From Tepidamorphus sp. (lineage in GTDB: Bacteria; Pseudomonadota; Alphaproteobacteria; Rhizobiales; Tepidamorphaceae), in contig JANQKY010000031.1 of assembly GCA_028280885.1 (NCBI GenBank), positions 1 through 47,405 on the forward strand: a stretch of 47,405 nt of DNA, given 5' to 3'. The position numbers were made by a program, and so were the translations under genes. The notes under the pieces are model-generated. The model did no database searches, was not told the DNA's origin, and saw only the letters and a program-made list of their open reading frames with translations. Position 1 is the first letter of the stretch, and each line of letters starts with the position of its first letter. Shown piece by piece: positions 8,222-18,345 of the stretch.

Positions 8222-8647
8222 CTACGCCGACAGCGCCGCCGTCAGGGTCTCCGCCGTCTTCGCCAGCACGTCCTTGTCCTCCATCCTCGTGCCGTGCGGT
8301 TTCAGGCTCTCGCCGGCCCGGCGCGGGATGATGTGGATATGCAGGTGGAAGACGGTCTGGCCGGCGCCCGCGCCGTTGAACTGCTGGATCATGAAGCCGT
8401 CGGCGCCGAGCGCGTCGCGGATCTTCGGCGCCAGCGTCTGGACAGTGCCCATCAGCGCGCCGAGATCGTCCGTGGCGATATCGGTGAGATCCGTTGCCCG
8501 GACCTTGGGGATAACCAGCGTATGGCCGGTCGCGCGCGGCATGATGTCGAGGAAGGCGAGGCTGTGCTCGTCCTCGTAGACCTTGAAGCACGGGATCTCG
8601 CCGCGCAGGATCTTGGCGAAGATGTTCTCGTCGTCATAGGCGGCCAT
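8222..8647 (-). CDS. HIT family nucleotide-binding hydrolase
   Basis: A 141-residue Hint-type histidine-triad protein. The catalytic triad HLHIHIIPR begins at residue 101 (His 101, 103 and 105), His 103 being the expected nucleophile. The N-terminal IFAKILRGEIPCFKVYEDE and LAFLDIMPRATGHTLVIPK motifs are also diagnostic. Such proteins hydrolyse adenosine phosphoramidates and related nucleotide conjugates in the cytosol; the physiological substrate is generally not known. GGAG lies 7-8 bases before the ATG. It stands between convergent azlD and the same-strand amidase gene. Confidence 0.93.
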   Translation of the reverse strand: MAAYDDENIFAKILRGEIPCFKVYEDEHSLAFLDIMPRATGHTLVIPKVRATDLTDIATDDLGALMGTVQTLAPKIRDALGADGFMIQQFNGAGAGQTVFHLHIHIIPRRAGESLKPHGTRMEDKDVLAKTAETLTAALSA

Positions 8648-8721
8648 GGCGCGCTCCGTTTTGGCTTGTCGGCACCGGCGTAGAAGCCAGAAGCCGGTAT
8701 CCGCGTCAATGCTGCGGACTG

Positions 8722-10137
8722 TTATCCGCGCGCGAACAGCCGGTCCGCCATCACGCCGACGCGCTGCTCGACCGCCTCGCAGGCATCAAGGATCTGGTCC
8801 TCGCGGAACCGGCGTCCGACGATCTGGACACCGACCGGCAGGTCGTTATTGAGGTTGGCGGCGATATTGCCGGCGGGCAGGCCGAGGAAGTTGATCAGCC
8901 CGGAATAGAGTGCCGATCCCAGCGTGCCGACGACGCCGTCGAGCCCCTCCGCGTCCTGGTTGTAGCGCGGCGTCGGGCCGGCCCAGAGCGGCGTCAGGAT
9001 GAGCGGATACGCCTGCAGGAAGACGGTCCATTCGCGAACATAATGCGCCCGCTCGGCCATCGCCTTGAGGAGATCGTCGCCCTCATACGGCTCGAAGAAG
9101 GTGAAGTAGTTGTCGAAGACGCCGTTCAGTTCGGCGCTGCCATGCTTGCGGATTTCGGCGGCCAGAAACGTCTTGGTCTCGCCCATCAGGCAATGGCCGG
9201 CCTGGCGAGCGGCCTCGCGCGCCAGCGGCGGATCGATCTCGGTCACCTCGTAGCCGGCATCGACAAGCGCGTCGCGGGCGGTGTCCAGCGCCTTGGCAAC
9301 GGCCGGGTCGAGGTCGAATTCGTACATGTTGCGGGTGAATGCAACCTTGATCGGCCCGTCCTCGGCCGGTCCCTCGAACGGCATCGGCACCATCCAGGGA
9401 TCATGCGGATCGTAGTCAAGGAGCGCCTTGAAGCCGGCGCGCACGTCCTTGACCTCCCGGCAGATGACGCCTTGCACGGACATGAGCTGCGCCAGCAGGC
9501 CGCGCTCGGCCGCGGCCGACGGGTTGTAGGCCGGCACGCGGCCAAGGCCGGGCTTGACCGTGGTCGCGCCTGTCGCAGCGGAGGGAAAGCGCAGCGAGCC
9601 GCCGATATCGTTGCCGTGCGCGATCGGGCCCATGCCCGCCATCACCGCGGCCGAGGCACCGCCCGACGAGCCGCCGGCGGTTGCCCAGTCGTTCCAGGGA
9701 TTGAAGGTTCGGCCATGCAACGGGTTGGTGGTCGTCATCCGGAAGGAGAATTCCGGCGTGTTGGTGCGACCGATGACGATCGCGCCGGCTTTCTTCAGGT
9801 TCTTCACCAATGGCGCATCGTCGGGCGCGATGATGTCCTTGTAGGCGGCAACGCCGTTCGGCGTCGCCCGGCCTTTCTGGTCGACATTCTCCTTGATCGT
9901 GATCGGAACCCCGTGCAGCGGCCCGATCGGTCCGGAATCCTTGAGGATTCGATCGTGCTCCGCCGCCGTCGCGATCGCTTCGTCACCAAGATCGTCGACC
10001 ACGGCATTGATGGCGCCGTTGACCGCGCGCATGCGCTCCACGGTGTCGCTTACGGCCTGGGTGGCGCTCAGGTCGCCGGATGCGATGTGCTCGGCAAGGG
10101 TCGAAGCGGAAAGCTGCCAGAGGGGACGGTCGGCCAC
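8722..10137 (-). CDS. Amidase signature family hydrolase
   Basis: An amidase of about 471 residues. Counted from the GTG at 10137 the catalytic residues are Lys 82 (ITIKENVD), cis-Ser 157 (GGSSGGAS) and nucleophile Ser 181 (NDIGGSLRFP). The spacings of 75 and 24 residues are the same as in fatty acid amide hydrolase, so the triad is intact. The family cleaves diverse amides; the substrate here cannot be predicted. It is distinct from the gatA at 38.6 kb: there is no gatB context and only the core is similar. The GTG is preferred because CGGAG precedes it by 7 bases. An ATG at 10203 would add 22 residues with no ribosome-binding site and no family similarity. Confidence 0.88.
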   Translation of the reverse strand: MADRPLWQLSASTLAEHIASGDLSATQAVSDTVERMRAVNGAINAVVDDLGDEAIATAAEHDRILKDSGPIGPLHGVPITIKENVDQKGRATPNGVAAYKDIIAPDDAPLVKNLKKAGAIVIGRTNTPEFSFRMTTTNPLHGRTFNPWNDWATAGGSSGGASAAVMAGMGPIAHGNDIGGSLRFPSAATGATTVKPGLGRVPAYNPSAAAERGLLAQLMSVQGVICREVKDVRAGFKALLDYDPHDPWMVPMPFEGPAEDGPIKVAFTRNMYEFDLDPAVAKALDTARDALVDAGYEVTEIDPPLAREAARQAGHCLMGETKTFLAAEIRKHGSAELNGVFDNYFTFFEPYEGDDLLKAMAERAHYVREWTVFLQAYPLILTPLWAGPTPRYNQDAEGLDGVVGTLGSALYSGLINFLGLPAGNIAANLNNDLPVGVQIVGRRFREDQILDACEAVEQRVGVMADRLFARG

Positions 10138-10281
10138 GAGTGTCTCCGGGGTTTGGGCTGTCTTCGCTGCCCGGAACGGGCAGGTCTTCCCGGTAGCATG
10201 CACCAGCTTGTCGCAACTGCGAAAGGGGGCGGCTCAAAAAATAGTTTGCGTGTAAACGAAACCGGACGGCCAGCCGAATTG

Positions 10282-11565
10282 TCAGTCGCCCTTGCGGAAC
10301 GGCGCATAGGTTCTGAGCGCCTCGGCCTCCGCCTCGACATAGTGCTGTTCGCGCTCAAGGAAGTCGGCGATCGCCCGCCGCAGGCCCGGATCGGCGATGA
10401 AATGGGCGGAATAGGTCGTCACCGGCATGTAGCCGCGCGACAGCTTGTGCTCGCCCTGCGCGCCGGCCTCCACGAAGGTCAGGCGGTTTTCGATCGCGTG
10501 TTCGATCGCCTGGTAGTAGCAGAGCTCGAAATGCAGGAACGGGTGGTCCTCGACGCATCCCCAGTGGCGGCCGAACAGGGTCGTGTCGCCGGCGAAATTG
10601 AGCGCGCCGGCGATCCACGCACCCTCCCGGCGCGCCATCACCAGGACGATCCGGTTGGCCATGCGCGCGCCGATCTCGGAGAAGAACGCGCGGTTGAGAT
10701 AGGGCCGGCCCCATTTGCGCGCGCCGGTATCCATGTAGAAGCCGTAAAAGGCGTCCCAGTGGGCTTCCGTGATGTCGGACCCGGTCAGCCGGACGATCTC
10801 GATATCGTTGGCGACCGCGCCCTTGCGCTCGCGCCGGATCGCCTTGCGCTTGCGCGACGACAAGGCGGCGAGGAAATCGTCGAACGTGTCGTAGCCGTCG
10901 TTGCGCCAGTGAAACTGCCGGTCCGTGCGCCGCAGCACACCGAGCGCGCCGAGCAGGTCCCACTCCGGCTTCAACAGGAACGTCCAGTGGATCGACGACA
11001 CGTGGTGGCGCTTGCACAGCTCGATCGCCGCGGCGATCAGAAGCTGGCGGTTGAGATCGGCCTGGTCGTCGGGCCGCACCAGGAGCCGCGGGCCGGTCGC
11101 CGGCGTGAACGGCACCGAGACCTGCAGCTTCGGATAGTAGCGCCCGCCGGCCCGTTCATAGGCGTCCGCCCAGCCGTGGTCGAACACGTATTCGCCGAAG
11201 GAGTTGTTCTTCAGATAACACGGCATGGCGCCGCGCAGGCCGCCGCCCGGCCGGTCGATCACCAGATGCTGCGGCAGCCAGCCGGCCTCGGCGCCGACCG
11301 CGCCGGAGGCCTCCAGGGAGTGGAGAAACGCGTGCGTTACGAACGGGTTGCAGGTTTCTTCGGGCTCACTTCGTGAGCTTTCCGATTCATTTTGTGAAGC
11401 AGCGGAATCGATTTGTGAGGAAACACTCGGAGAGGTCGCGCAGGCATCCCAGTCTTCGGCCGGCACGTCGGAGACGCTGTCGACCACGCGCACAGCCACC
11501 GCCGCGCCATCCGGCTCGCCATCGGCTGTTGGGTCGCGATCCGCGCCGGTGCTGCGTGTGGTCAT
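10282..11565 (-). CDS. FemAB-like GNAT-superfamily acyltransferase (PF04339 type)
   Basis: A 427-residue protein of the family described as peptidoglycan biosynthesis/recognition N-acyltransferases. Supporting segments are the N-terminal NPFVTHAFLHSLE, the central SSRKRKAIRRERKG, and the C-terminal motifs GRHWGCVEDHPFLHFELCYYQ and FVEAGAQGEHKLSRGYMP. Members act in the cytosol on unidentified acceptors. Between the short N-terminal strand (DWDAC) and NPFVTHAF, where other members have only a few residues, this copy has a Ser/Glu-rich insert of about 28 residues encoded by palindromic, AT-richer DNA (11364-11410). The gene is last in a minus-strand group: ridA, then the phosphodiesterase, then this gene after a 16-base gap. 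Confidence 0.85.
   Translation of the reverse strand: MTTRSTGADRDPTADGEPDGAAVAVRVVDSVSDVPAEDWDACATSPSVSSQIDSAASQNESESSRSEPEETCNPFVTHAFLHSLEASGAVGAEAGWLPQHLVIDRPGGGLRGAMPCYLKNNSFGEYVFDHGWADAYERAGGRYYPKLQVSVPFTPATGPRLLVRPDDQADLNRQLLIAAAIELCKRHHVSSIHWTFLLKPEWDLLGALGVLRRTDRQFHWRNDGYDTFDDFLAALSSRKRKAIRRERKGAVANDIEIVRLTGSDITEAHWDAFYGFYMDTGARKWGRPYLNRAFFSEIGARMANRIVLVMARREGAWIAGALNFAGDTTLFGRHWGCVEDHPFLHFELCYYQAIEHAIENRLTFVEAGAQGEHKLSRGYMPVTTYSAHFIADPGLRRAIADFLEREQHYVEAEAEALRTYAPFRKGD
11364..11410. repeat. Two adjacent dyads inside the FemAB-like gene insert
   Basis: GCTCAC-TTC-GTGAGC (11364-11378) is a perfect 6-bp hairpin. CGATTC (11383-11388) and GAATCG (11405-11410) form a second, wider dyad, and a motif TTGTGAAG/TTGTGAGG recurs about 22 bases apart. 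The segment is in frame and AT-richer than the gene around it, as expected of a small palindromic insertion. Confidence 0.5.
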
Positions 11566-11581
11566 GGACTGGCGTCGATCC

Positions 11582-12340
11582 TCAAGGGGCGGTGCCCCGG
11601 GGGATAAATCCCTCGAAAATGATCTGGTCGGCCCAGGGCGCGACCCGCTGTTCTTCCTGCCCGGTTCGCACCGTCCAGGTCAGCACCGGCAAGCCCGGTA
11701 CCCGCCGCAATAAGTTTGGCGCGAGCGCGGGAAGGTCAAGCGCATGGTAGGCGATGAACTGCGGGCGCGTGTGAAGCGCATGCAGCATATGCGTCAGGAT
11801 GAACCGTCGCAGCGGCGACAGCCGGCGCGCCTCGCGGGAATCGAAGCGCGTCGCCGTAATGCCGCGCGGAATGCCGGGATGGTGTTTGCGAAAGAACGCG
11901 ACCGCGCGCGGGTTGAACGACATCACGGCGACGGGCCCCTTATAGGTCCTCACGGCCGCCGCGGTCTTGGCGAAGAAGTCGGTCTGGTTGGTCCAGTCTC
12001 CCTTGATCTCGACGATGACGGGCACCCGCCCGCCGACCGCCTCGAGAAAGGCTGAAAGCGTGACGATCCGGTCGCTTGTGCCTTTGAGCGCGAGGCCCGC
12101 GAGATCCTTCGCCACAAGGGTCGACACCGGTCCGGAGCCCAAGGTGACGCGGTCAAGCGTCGCATCGTGAAACACCACCGGCTCGTCGTCGGCATCGGGC
12201 TGTATGTCGAGCTCGATCGAATAGCCGCCGGCGATCGCGGCCTCGGCGGCCGACAGCGTGTTCTCGACAATGCCTGCGTCCGCGTCGTGCAGGCCGCGAT
12301 GGGCGATCGGCCGCGCTGTCAGCCAGTCCAGATCCGGCAT
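11582..12340 (-). CDS. Glycerophosphodiester phosphodiesterase family protein
   Basis: A 252-residue cytosolic GDPD TIM-barrel enzyme that would split glycerophosphodiesters into sn-glycerol 3-phosphate and an alcohol. The N-terminal PIAHRGLHD with downstream ENTLSA, the metal-binding ELDIQPDAD, and VVFHDATLDRVT together give the catalytic HRG, ExD and HD motifs. VIVEIKGDW supplies the later conserved Glu. No signal peptide is present. It starts 6 bases after the ridA stop and is followed after 16 bases by the FemAB-like gene, so the three are likely co-transcribed. This set next to eipB is common in Hyphomicrobiales. Confidence 0.9.
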   Translation of the reverse strand: MPDLDWLTARPIAHRGLHDADAGIVENTLSAAEAAIAGGYSIELDIQPDADDEPVVFHDATLDRVTLGSGPVSTLVAKDLAGLALKGTSDRIVTLSAFLEAVGGRVPVIVEIKGDWTNQTDFFAKTAAAVRTYKGPVAVMSFNPRAVAFFRKHHPGIPRGITATRFDSREARRLSPLRRFILTHMLHALHTRPQFIAYHALDLPALAPNLLRRVPGLPVLTWTVRTGQEEQRVAPWADQIIFEGFIPRGTAP

Positions 12341-12346
12341 TCCCGA

Positions 12347-12811
12347 TCAGTCGAGGATCTCGAAGATGCCCTCGACCTCGACCGCGACGCCGAAGGGCAG
12401 GGCCGAGCTGCCGACGGCTGCCCGCGCGTGCCGGCCGTTTTCACCCAGCACCTCGACCATCAGGTCGGACGCGCCGTTGATCACTTTCGGTTGATCGCCG
12501 AAATCGCCGGTGCAGTTGACGAACCCGTTGAGCTTCAGGCAGCGCACCTTGTTCAGGTCGCCGCTTGCGATCTTCGCCTGGGCGAGCAGGTTGATCGCGC
12601 ACAGCTTTGCCGCGGCCTGGCCCTGTTCGACGGAATAGGTGTCGCCGAGCTTGCCCTGATGCTCGATGCCGTTCGGCCCCATCGGCACCTGGCCGGAGAC
12701 GTAGATCAGCTTGCCGGTGACGGTGAACGGCACGTAGTTGGCCGCCGGCGCCGCCGGCTCGGGAAGGGTGATGCCGAGGGCCGCGAGGCGGGATTCGACG
12801 GTGTCCGACAT
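12347..12811 (-). CDS. RidA family (YjgF/UK114) protein
   Basis: A 154-residue member of the RidA superfamily, which hydrolyses reactive enamine/imine intermediates formed by pyridoxal-phosphate enzymes. The conserved LIYVSGQVP strand and the C-terminal HARAAVGSSALPFGVAVEVEG, containing the Arg expected in the active site, are present. It is longer at the N-terminus than E. coli RidA (about 128), matching the YjgF-like subgroup with a start such as VESRLAALGITLP. AAGGAGA lies 7 bases upstream of the ATG. It is the first gene of the ridA / phosphodiesterase / FemAB-like group and divergent from eipB, with 173 bases between. Confidence 0.92.
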   Translation of the reverse strand: MSDTVESRLAALGITLPEPAAPAANYVPFTVTGKLIYVSGQVPMGPNGIEHQGKLGDTYSVEQGQAAAKLCAINLLAQAKIASGDLNKVRCLKLNGFVNCTGDFGDQPKVINGASDLMVEVLGENGRHARAAVGSSALPFGVAVEVEGIFEILD

Positions 12812-12984
12812 GGTCAGTCTCCTTGACGGTCGCGAAGGGTCTGTTCGACTGCGTTGATCACCGATTTACGCCGCCCTTGCAAGCACCGCTTTTCCACCAA
12901 TATTCGCTGCTACCACTCCGGCGGTTGCCTGATGCCGCGCAAACGGCGATTCTACCGGCAACGCTCTGAACGAGGCCGACAGGA

Positions 12985-13827
12985 ATGATTCGTTTTCAAT
13001 TTCGAGCCGTCGCGCTTTCCGTAAGTCTTGCCGGCGCCGCTGTTGCCCTGACCGGCGGCATCGCGGCCGCGCAGGCGGCAATGCCCAGCGTCGTGCCGCA
13101 TCGCGCGGTCTACGATCTGCAGCTCGATCCGGACCGCACCGCCAATGTTTCCGGCGACATCCGCGGCCGGCTGGTCTTCGAGGCGATCGGCAATGCCTGC
13201 GAAGGCTATACGGTGAACACCCGCTTCGTGACGGAAATCGTCAGTCCGCGCGGCGGCCTCGTCAACGACCTGCGGTCGGCCACATGGGAATCGGGCGACG
13301 GGTCGAGCTACCGCTTCATCACCCGCAACTTCCGCAATGACGAATTGGAGGACGAGACCGACGGCGCCGCCGTGCGCGCCGACGACGGCATCGCGATCGA
13401 CCTCAAAGTTCCCGAGGAAGCGACGTTCTCGCTTGGATCCGAGGTGCTGTTTCCGACCCAGCACGCCCGCCACGTGCTCGACGCGGCCCTGTCGGGCGAG
13501 ACGATCTTCCTCGCCGATATCTATGACGGCTCGGATACCGGCCGAAAGACCTACAACACCACGACCGTGATCGGCGCCCGCCGCCCGCCGGCGCCCGACA
13601 CGCACGGGGTCGGCGATGCCGTTCTGGGGACGCTGGCAAGCTGGCCGGTGACCGTCGGCTATTTCGATCCCGCCGGCGAGGAGCCCGATACCCCGGCCTA
13701 CGAGTTCAGCTACGATCTCTACGAGAACGGCGTCAGCACCCGGATCGTCCTCGACTATGGCGATTTCGCCCTGACCGGCGATCTTTCCCGGATCGAGTTC
13801 CTCGACGACGAACCCTGCCAACAGTAG
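12985..13827 (+). CDS. eipB: Cell envelope integrity protein EipB (DUF1849)
   Basis: A 280-residue periplasmic protein with an N-terminal signal peptide (to about AQA, residue 31) and the DUF1849 beta-spiral fold described for Brucella EipB. That protein is needed for envelope integrity under stress and for virulence and is linked genetically to the TPR protein TtpA. The mature N-terminus VVPHRAVYDLQL is the family hallmark. The two Cys of the structural disulfide are present: GNACEG in the first third and DEPCQQ at the extreme C-terminus. GAGG lies 9 bases before the ATG. A perfect 16-bp palindrome (13827-13842) starts at the stop codon but lacks a T-run. Confidence 0.9.
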   Translation: MIRFQFRAVALSVSLAGAAVALTGGIAAAQAAMPSVVPHRAVYDLQLDPDRTANVSGDIRGRLVFEAIGNACEGYTVNTRFVTEIVSPRGGLVNDLRSATWESGDGSSYRFITRNFRNDELEDETDGAAVRADDGIAIDLKVPEEATFSLGSEVLFPTQHARHVLDAALSGETIFLADIYDGSDTGRKTYNTTTVIGARRPPAPDTHGVGDAVLGTLASWPVTVGYFDPAGEEPDTPAYEFSYDLYENGVSTRIVLDYGDFALTGDLSRIEFLDDEPCQQ

Positions 13828-13871
13828 ACAGGCCGGCCTGTCGGGCCTGCCCGGCGGATTGGTCTGGCAGG

Positions 13872-15158
13872 CTAGCCTGTGCCCGGCTTGGCGCGAAAGC
13901 CGATGCCGCGCTGGACCGCGTCGCGGCCGAACTTGTCGCGCACCGCGTCGACGGCGCGTTCGGCGGCTGCCCGGCGCGCCGGACCGGTATCGATCAGGTC
14001 GGCGAGATCGGCCTCGTCGGGATCGGCGAATTCCGACACGCCGATGCCGATCAGCCGGTAGTCGGTCCCGTCCGCCGTCTCGCGCAGCATCCGCCGGCCA
14101 TCCTCGAAGATCCGGTCGGCAAGCTGCGTCGGGGCGGCGAGCGTATGCGATCGGGTCACGATCCGGAAACCGGCGGTCTTCAGCTTCAGCGTGACGGTGC
14201 GCCCGCTCAGTCCGGCGGCCTTGAGCCGCCGCGACACCGTTTCGCTCAGGCGCCACAGGATCCGGGTGAGTTCCTCGGGATCGGAGATATCGGTGTTGAA
14301 CGTTGTTTCCGAACTGACGCTCTTGGCCGGCCGGCTCGGCGTCACGTCGCGGGCATCCTTGCCGCGGGCAAGCCGGGCAAGCCGGATACCCTGGGCGCCA
14401 TAGGCCCGCGCGAGTTCCTCTTCGGAGCGCCTCTGCAGGTCGCCGATCAGCCTGATGCCGTCGCGCGCCAGACGGGTCTGCATCGCCGCGCCGACGCCGA
14501 AGATGAGGCTGACGGGCTTCGGCCGCAGGAACTCGATCGTTTCCGCCCGTCCGATGACCGAGAATCCCCGTGGTTTGCGCAGGTCTGAGGCGATCTTCGC
14601 CAGGAATTTGTTGTGGCTGAGCCCGACGGAGACGGTGATGCCGATCTCTTTCTCCACCTGCCGGGCGAAGTCGACGAGACTGCCCGCCGGCGGGCGCCGA
14701 TGCAGCGCCTCGGTGCCGGTCAGGTCGAGAAACGCCTCGTCGATCGACATCGGCTCGACGAGCGGCGTCAGCGCCCGCATCATGGCACGGACCTCACGGC
14801 CGACGGACGCGTATTTCTCCATGTCGGGCTTGATTACGACCGCGTCGGGGCAGGCCTTCAGCGCCTTGAACATCGGCATTGCCGAACGGACGCCGTTGAT
14901 GCGGGCGATATAGCAGGCGGTCGACACGACGCCGCGCGTCTCGCCGCCGACGATCACCGGCTTGTCGACAAGCGAAGGGTCGTCGCGCTTTTCGATCGCG
15001 GCGTAGAAGGCGTCGCAATCGATATGGGCGATCGCCAGGTCGAACAGCTCGGCATGGCGCACGAGCCGCGGCCCGCCGCAGGCCGGACACCGCTTGGCAT
15101 CGGGCGGCGGTTCGGCCGAGCAGTCCTGGCAGAGGGCTGGTATGGGCGGCATGCGCAT
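13872..15158 (-). CDS. dinB: DNA polymerase IV (Y-family) with N-terminal zinc-ribbon-like extension
   Basis: A 428-residue error-prone translesion polymerase. The catalytic acidic residues lie in [12 protein letters not shown] and [11 protein letters not shown]; the steric-gate region, helix-hairpin-helix thumb and little-finger domain follow in normal order. Ahead of the polymerase is a 35-residue extension with CxxC (10-13) and CxxC (24-27), a likely zinc site that E. coli DinB lacks but many alphaproteobacterial copies carry. The C-terminus ends FRAKPGTG; no clear beta-clamp motif is obvious there. It is convergent with eipB, 44 bases apart, and follows the ROK gene on the same strand. 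Expression would normally be damage-induced; I did not see a convincing LexA site. Confidence 0.92.
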   Translation of the reverse strand: MRMPPIPALCQDCSAEPPPDAKRCPACGGPRLVRHAELFDLAIAHIDCDAFYAAIEKRDDPSLVDKPVIVGGETRGVVSTACYIARINGVRSAMPMFKALKACPDAVVIKPDMEKYASVGREVRAMMRALTPLVEPMSIDEAFLDLTGTEALHRRPPAGSLVDFARQVEKEIGITVSVGLSHNKFLAKIASDLRKPRGFSVIGRAETIEFLRPKPVSLIFGVGAAMQTRLARDGIRLIGDLQRRSEEELARAYGAQGIRLARLARGKDARDVTPSRPAKSVSSETTFNTDISDPEELTRILWRLSETVSRRLKAAGLSGRTVTLKLKTAGFRIVTRSHTLAAPTQLADRIFEDGRRMLRETADGTDYRLIGIGVSEFADPDEADLADLIDTGPARRAAAERAVDAVRDKFGRDAVQRGIGFRAKPGTG

Positions 15159-15218
15159 ACTCGAACGATGATGTCGGTCTGGCCTGAGTATAGCGCGCCG
15201 GCGCCGCCGGAGGACGGG

Positions 15219-16190
15219 TTATTGATGGTCCCACAGCCGGGCCGCGCCGCGAACGCCGCTTGTGTCGCCAAACCGCGGCGGACGGATGTCGACGGCGGGA
15301 TCGGCCGCGAAGATATGCGGCTTCATGGCCTCGGGCAGCCGGGCATAGAGATGATCAAGCTTCGACAGCCCGCCGCCCAGCACGATCACGTCGGGATCGA
15401 TGATGTTGACGATCATCGCAAGTCCCCGCGCCATCCGCGAGACGTGGCGGTCGAGCGTCGCCTGGCTGCGCGGATCGGTCCGCGCGGTTGCCGCGATCTC
15501 AGGGCCCGTCAGCCGTTCTCCCGTCACCGCGTGATGGTCGCGTTCAAGCCCGCTGCCGGAAATCCAGGTCTCCACGCAGCCGCGCCGGCCGCACCAGCAG
15601 GCCGGTCCGGGCCGTTCGTCGGGTTCCGGCCAGGGCAGGGGGACATGGCCCCATTCGCCACCGATGCGGTTGGGACCGTGCAGGGGCTTGCGATCGCGGA
15701 TGATGCCGCCGCCGCAGCCGGTGCCGACGATCACCCCGAACACCGTCTGCGCCCCGGCGGCAGCCCCGTCGCTTGCCTCCGACAGCGCGAAGCAGTTGGC
15801 GTCGTTTTCCATGCGCACCGGACGCTTGAGCCGGGCTTCCAGGTCCCGCGACAGCGGCTGGCCGTTCAGCCAGACGGCGTTGGAGCCCTGCATCAGCCCG
15901 GTCTTCGGCGAAAACGAGCCGGGCGTGCCGATGCCGACGGTTCCCGTGCCGATCCTCTCGGCACCGCCCGCCTGGCGCTCGAGCGCCGTCACGCTGTCGA
16001 CGATTGCCGCAAGCGTCGCGTCATAATCGTCGCGCGGCGCATCGCGGCGCAGTTCGGCGACCGTCTCGTCGCGATCGCCAAGCGCGATGCCGGCGATCTT
16101 GCTGCCGCCCAGATCGATGCCGATTCTCAACTGTGGTGCGTGGCTGCTCAAGTCTTGCCGCTCTCGTCCTGTCGCCGGGTTTGGAATCAC
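15219..16190 (-). CDS. ROK family sugar kinase (fructokinase/glucokinase-like)
   Basis: A 323-residue ASKHA-fold kinase. GIDLGGSKIAG is the phosphate-1 loop, MENDANCFALSEA holds the catalytic Asp, GVIVGTGCGGGI is the phosphate-2 motif, and GGEWGHVPLP with CWCGRRGCVET gives the His and Cys ligands of the ROK zinc site. Phosphorylation of fructose or glucose is likely; the exact sugar cannot be decided. The start is a GTG at 16190 that overlaps the stop of the DUF3572 gene by four bases (GTGA), so the two are translationally coupled. This DUF3572-ROK pairing next to divK is seen in related genomes. Confidence 0.9.
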   Translation of the reverse strand: MIPNPATGRERQDLSSHAPQLRIGIDLGGSKIAGIALGDRDETVAELRRDAPRDDYDATLAAIVDSVTALERQAGGAERIGTGTVGIGTPGSFSPKTGLMQGSNAVWLNGQPLSRDLEARLKRPVRMENDANCFALSEASDGAAAGAQTVFGVIVGTGCGGGIIRDRKPLHGPNRIGGEWGHVPLPWPEPDERPGPACWCGRRGCVETWISGSGLERDHHAVTGERLTGPEIAATARTDPRSQATLDRHVSRMARGLAMIVNIIDPDVIVLGGGLSKLDHLYARLPEAMKPHIFAADPAVDIRPPRFGDTSGVRGAARLWDHQ

Positions 16191-16474
16191 GACTGAAAGG
16201 GCGGTTGCCGCCCGCCGAGCCCGGCGCGGGCAGCGGCAACCGCACCCGGTTCAATCCCGCAATCATCGGCGAACATCAAGAGCAGGGATTCGTCGCCGAG
16301 CAGGTGATCGAGCACGCCGGCGAGGAAGCCGGGCTGGCCGGCCGCATCCCGGATCTGGTCGGGCCCGATGCCGGTCTGCGACAGGAACGCCGCAATTCGA
16401 TCGGGATCGCGCGCTAGAAAGGACAGAGCGGAAAGCGCCAGGGTTTCCGCTGCCTCGCGATCGGTCACTCTCAT
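16187..16474 (-). CDS. DUF3572 family protein
   Basis: A 95-residue, mainly helical, acidic protein. The family is recognised by AETLALSALSFLA near the start and GFLAGVLDHLLGDESLLLMFA in the middle. Its function is unknown. No signal peptide or membrane segment is seen. It overlaps the ROK kinase start by four bases and is divergent from divK, with 119 bases between. Conservation next to divK-pleD suggests co-inheritance but says nothing direct about function. Confidence 0.85.
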   Translation of the reverse strand: MRVTDREAAETLALSALSFLARDPDRIAAFLSQTGIGPDQIRDAAGQPGFLAGVLDHLLGDESLLLMFADDCGIEPGAVAAARAGLGGRQPPFQS

Positions 16475-16593
16475 GATGTGTACGATCTGGTTTGCTTTTA
16501 TGAAAGGAATCCCTGCTAGGCCTTATATCCGATCGGCGGATGATCGAAACCCGTCGATTTGTAGAAGATCCCGGGCGCTGGGATACGGACACC

Positions 16594-16968
16594 GTGACAA
16601 AGAAAATCCTCATCGTGGAAGACAACGAGCTCAATATGAAGCTCTTCAACGATCTTCTCGTGGCCAACGGCTATGAAACCATTCAGACCCGCAACGGGTC
16701 GGAAGCCATGCAGCTTGCCCGCGCGCATCGCCCGGATCTGATCCTGATGGATATCCAGTTGCCCGAGGTGTCCGGCCTCGACGTCACGCGCTGGATCAAG
16801 GAAGACGACGACCTGCACACCATTCCGGTGATCGCGGTGACGGCCTTCGCCATGAAGGGCGATGAGGAGCGGATCCGCAAGGGCGGCTGCGAGGCCTATA
16901 TCTCCAAGCCCATCTCGGTCGCCAAATTCGTCGAGACCGTCAAGCACTTCCTCGGCGAAGGGGCCTGA
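16594..16968 (+). CDS. divK: Single-domain response regulator DivK
   Basis: A 124-residue stand-alone receiver that controls cell polarity and division in alphaproteobacteria by modulating DivJ, PleC and DivL and thereby CtrA activity. The sequence fits DivK along its whole length: [19 protein letters not shown], phospho-acceptor Asp 53 in [13 protein letters not shown], the conserved Thr in [14 protein letters not shown], and Lys in YISKPISV. The start is the GTG at 16594, giving the exact DivK N-terminus; the frame is open 18 codons further upstream but that part has no similarity. pleD follows 3 bases later, as in Caulobacter. Confidence 0.94.
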   Translation: MTKKILIVEDNELNMKLFNDLLVANGYETIQTRNGSEAMQLARAHRPDLILMDIQLPEVSGLDVTRWIKEDDDLHTIPVIAVTAFAMKGDEERIRKGGCEAYISKPISVAKFVETVKHFLGEGA

Positions 16969-16971
16969 CGC

Positions 16972-18345
<1,374 letters not shown>

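Noticed and set aside
9043..11376. A 777-codon plus-strand frame opposite the amidase and FemAB-like genes
   Set aside because: Same antisense artefact: no ribosome-binding site and no recognisable domain.
13827..13842. Palindrome GACAGGCCGGCCTGTC overlapping the eipB stop, as a terminator
   Set aside because: There is no T-run on either side, so it does not qualify as a Rho-independent terminator.
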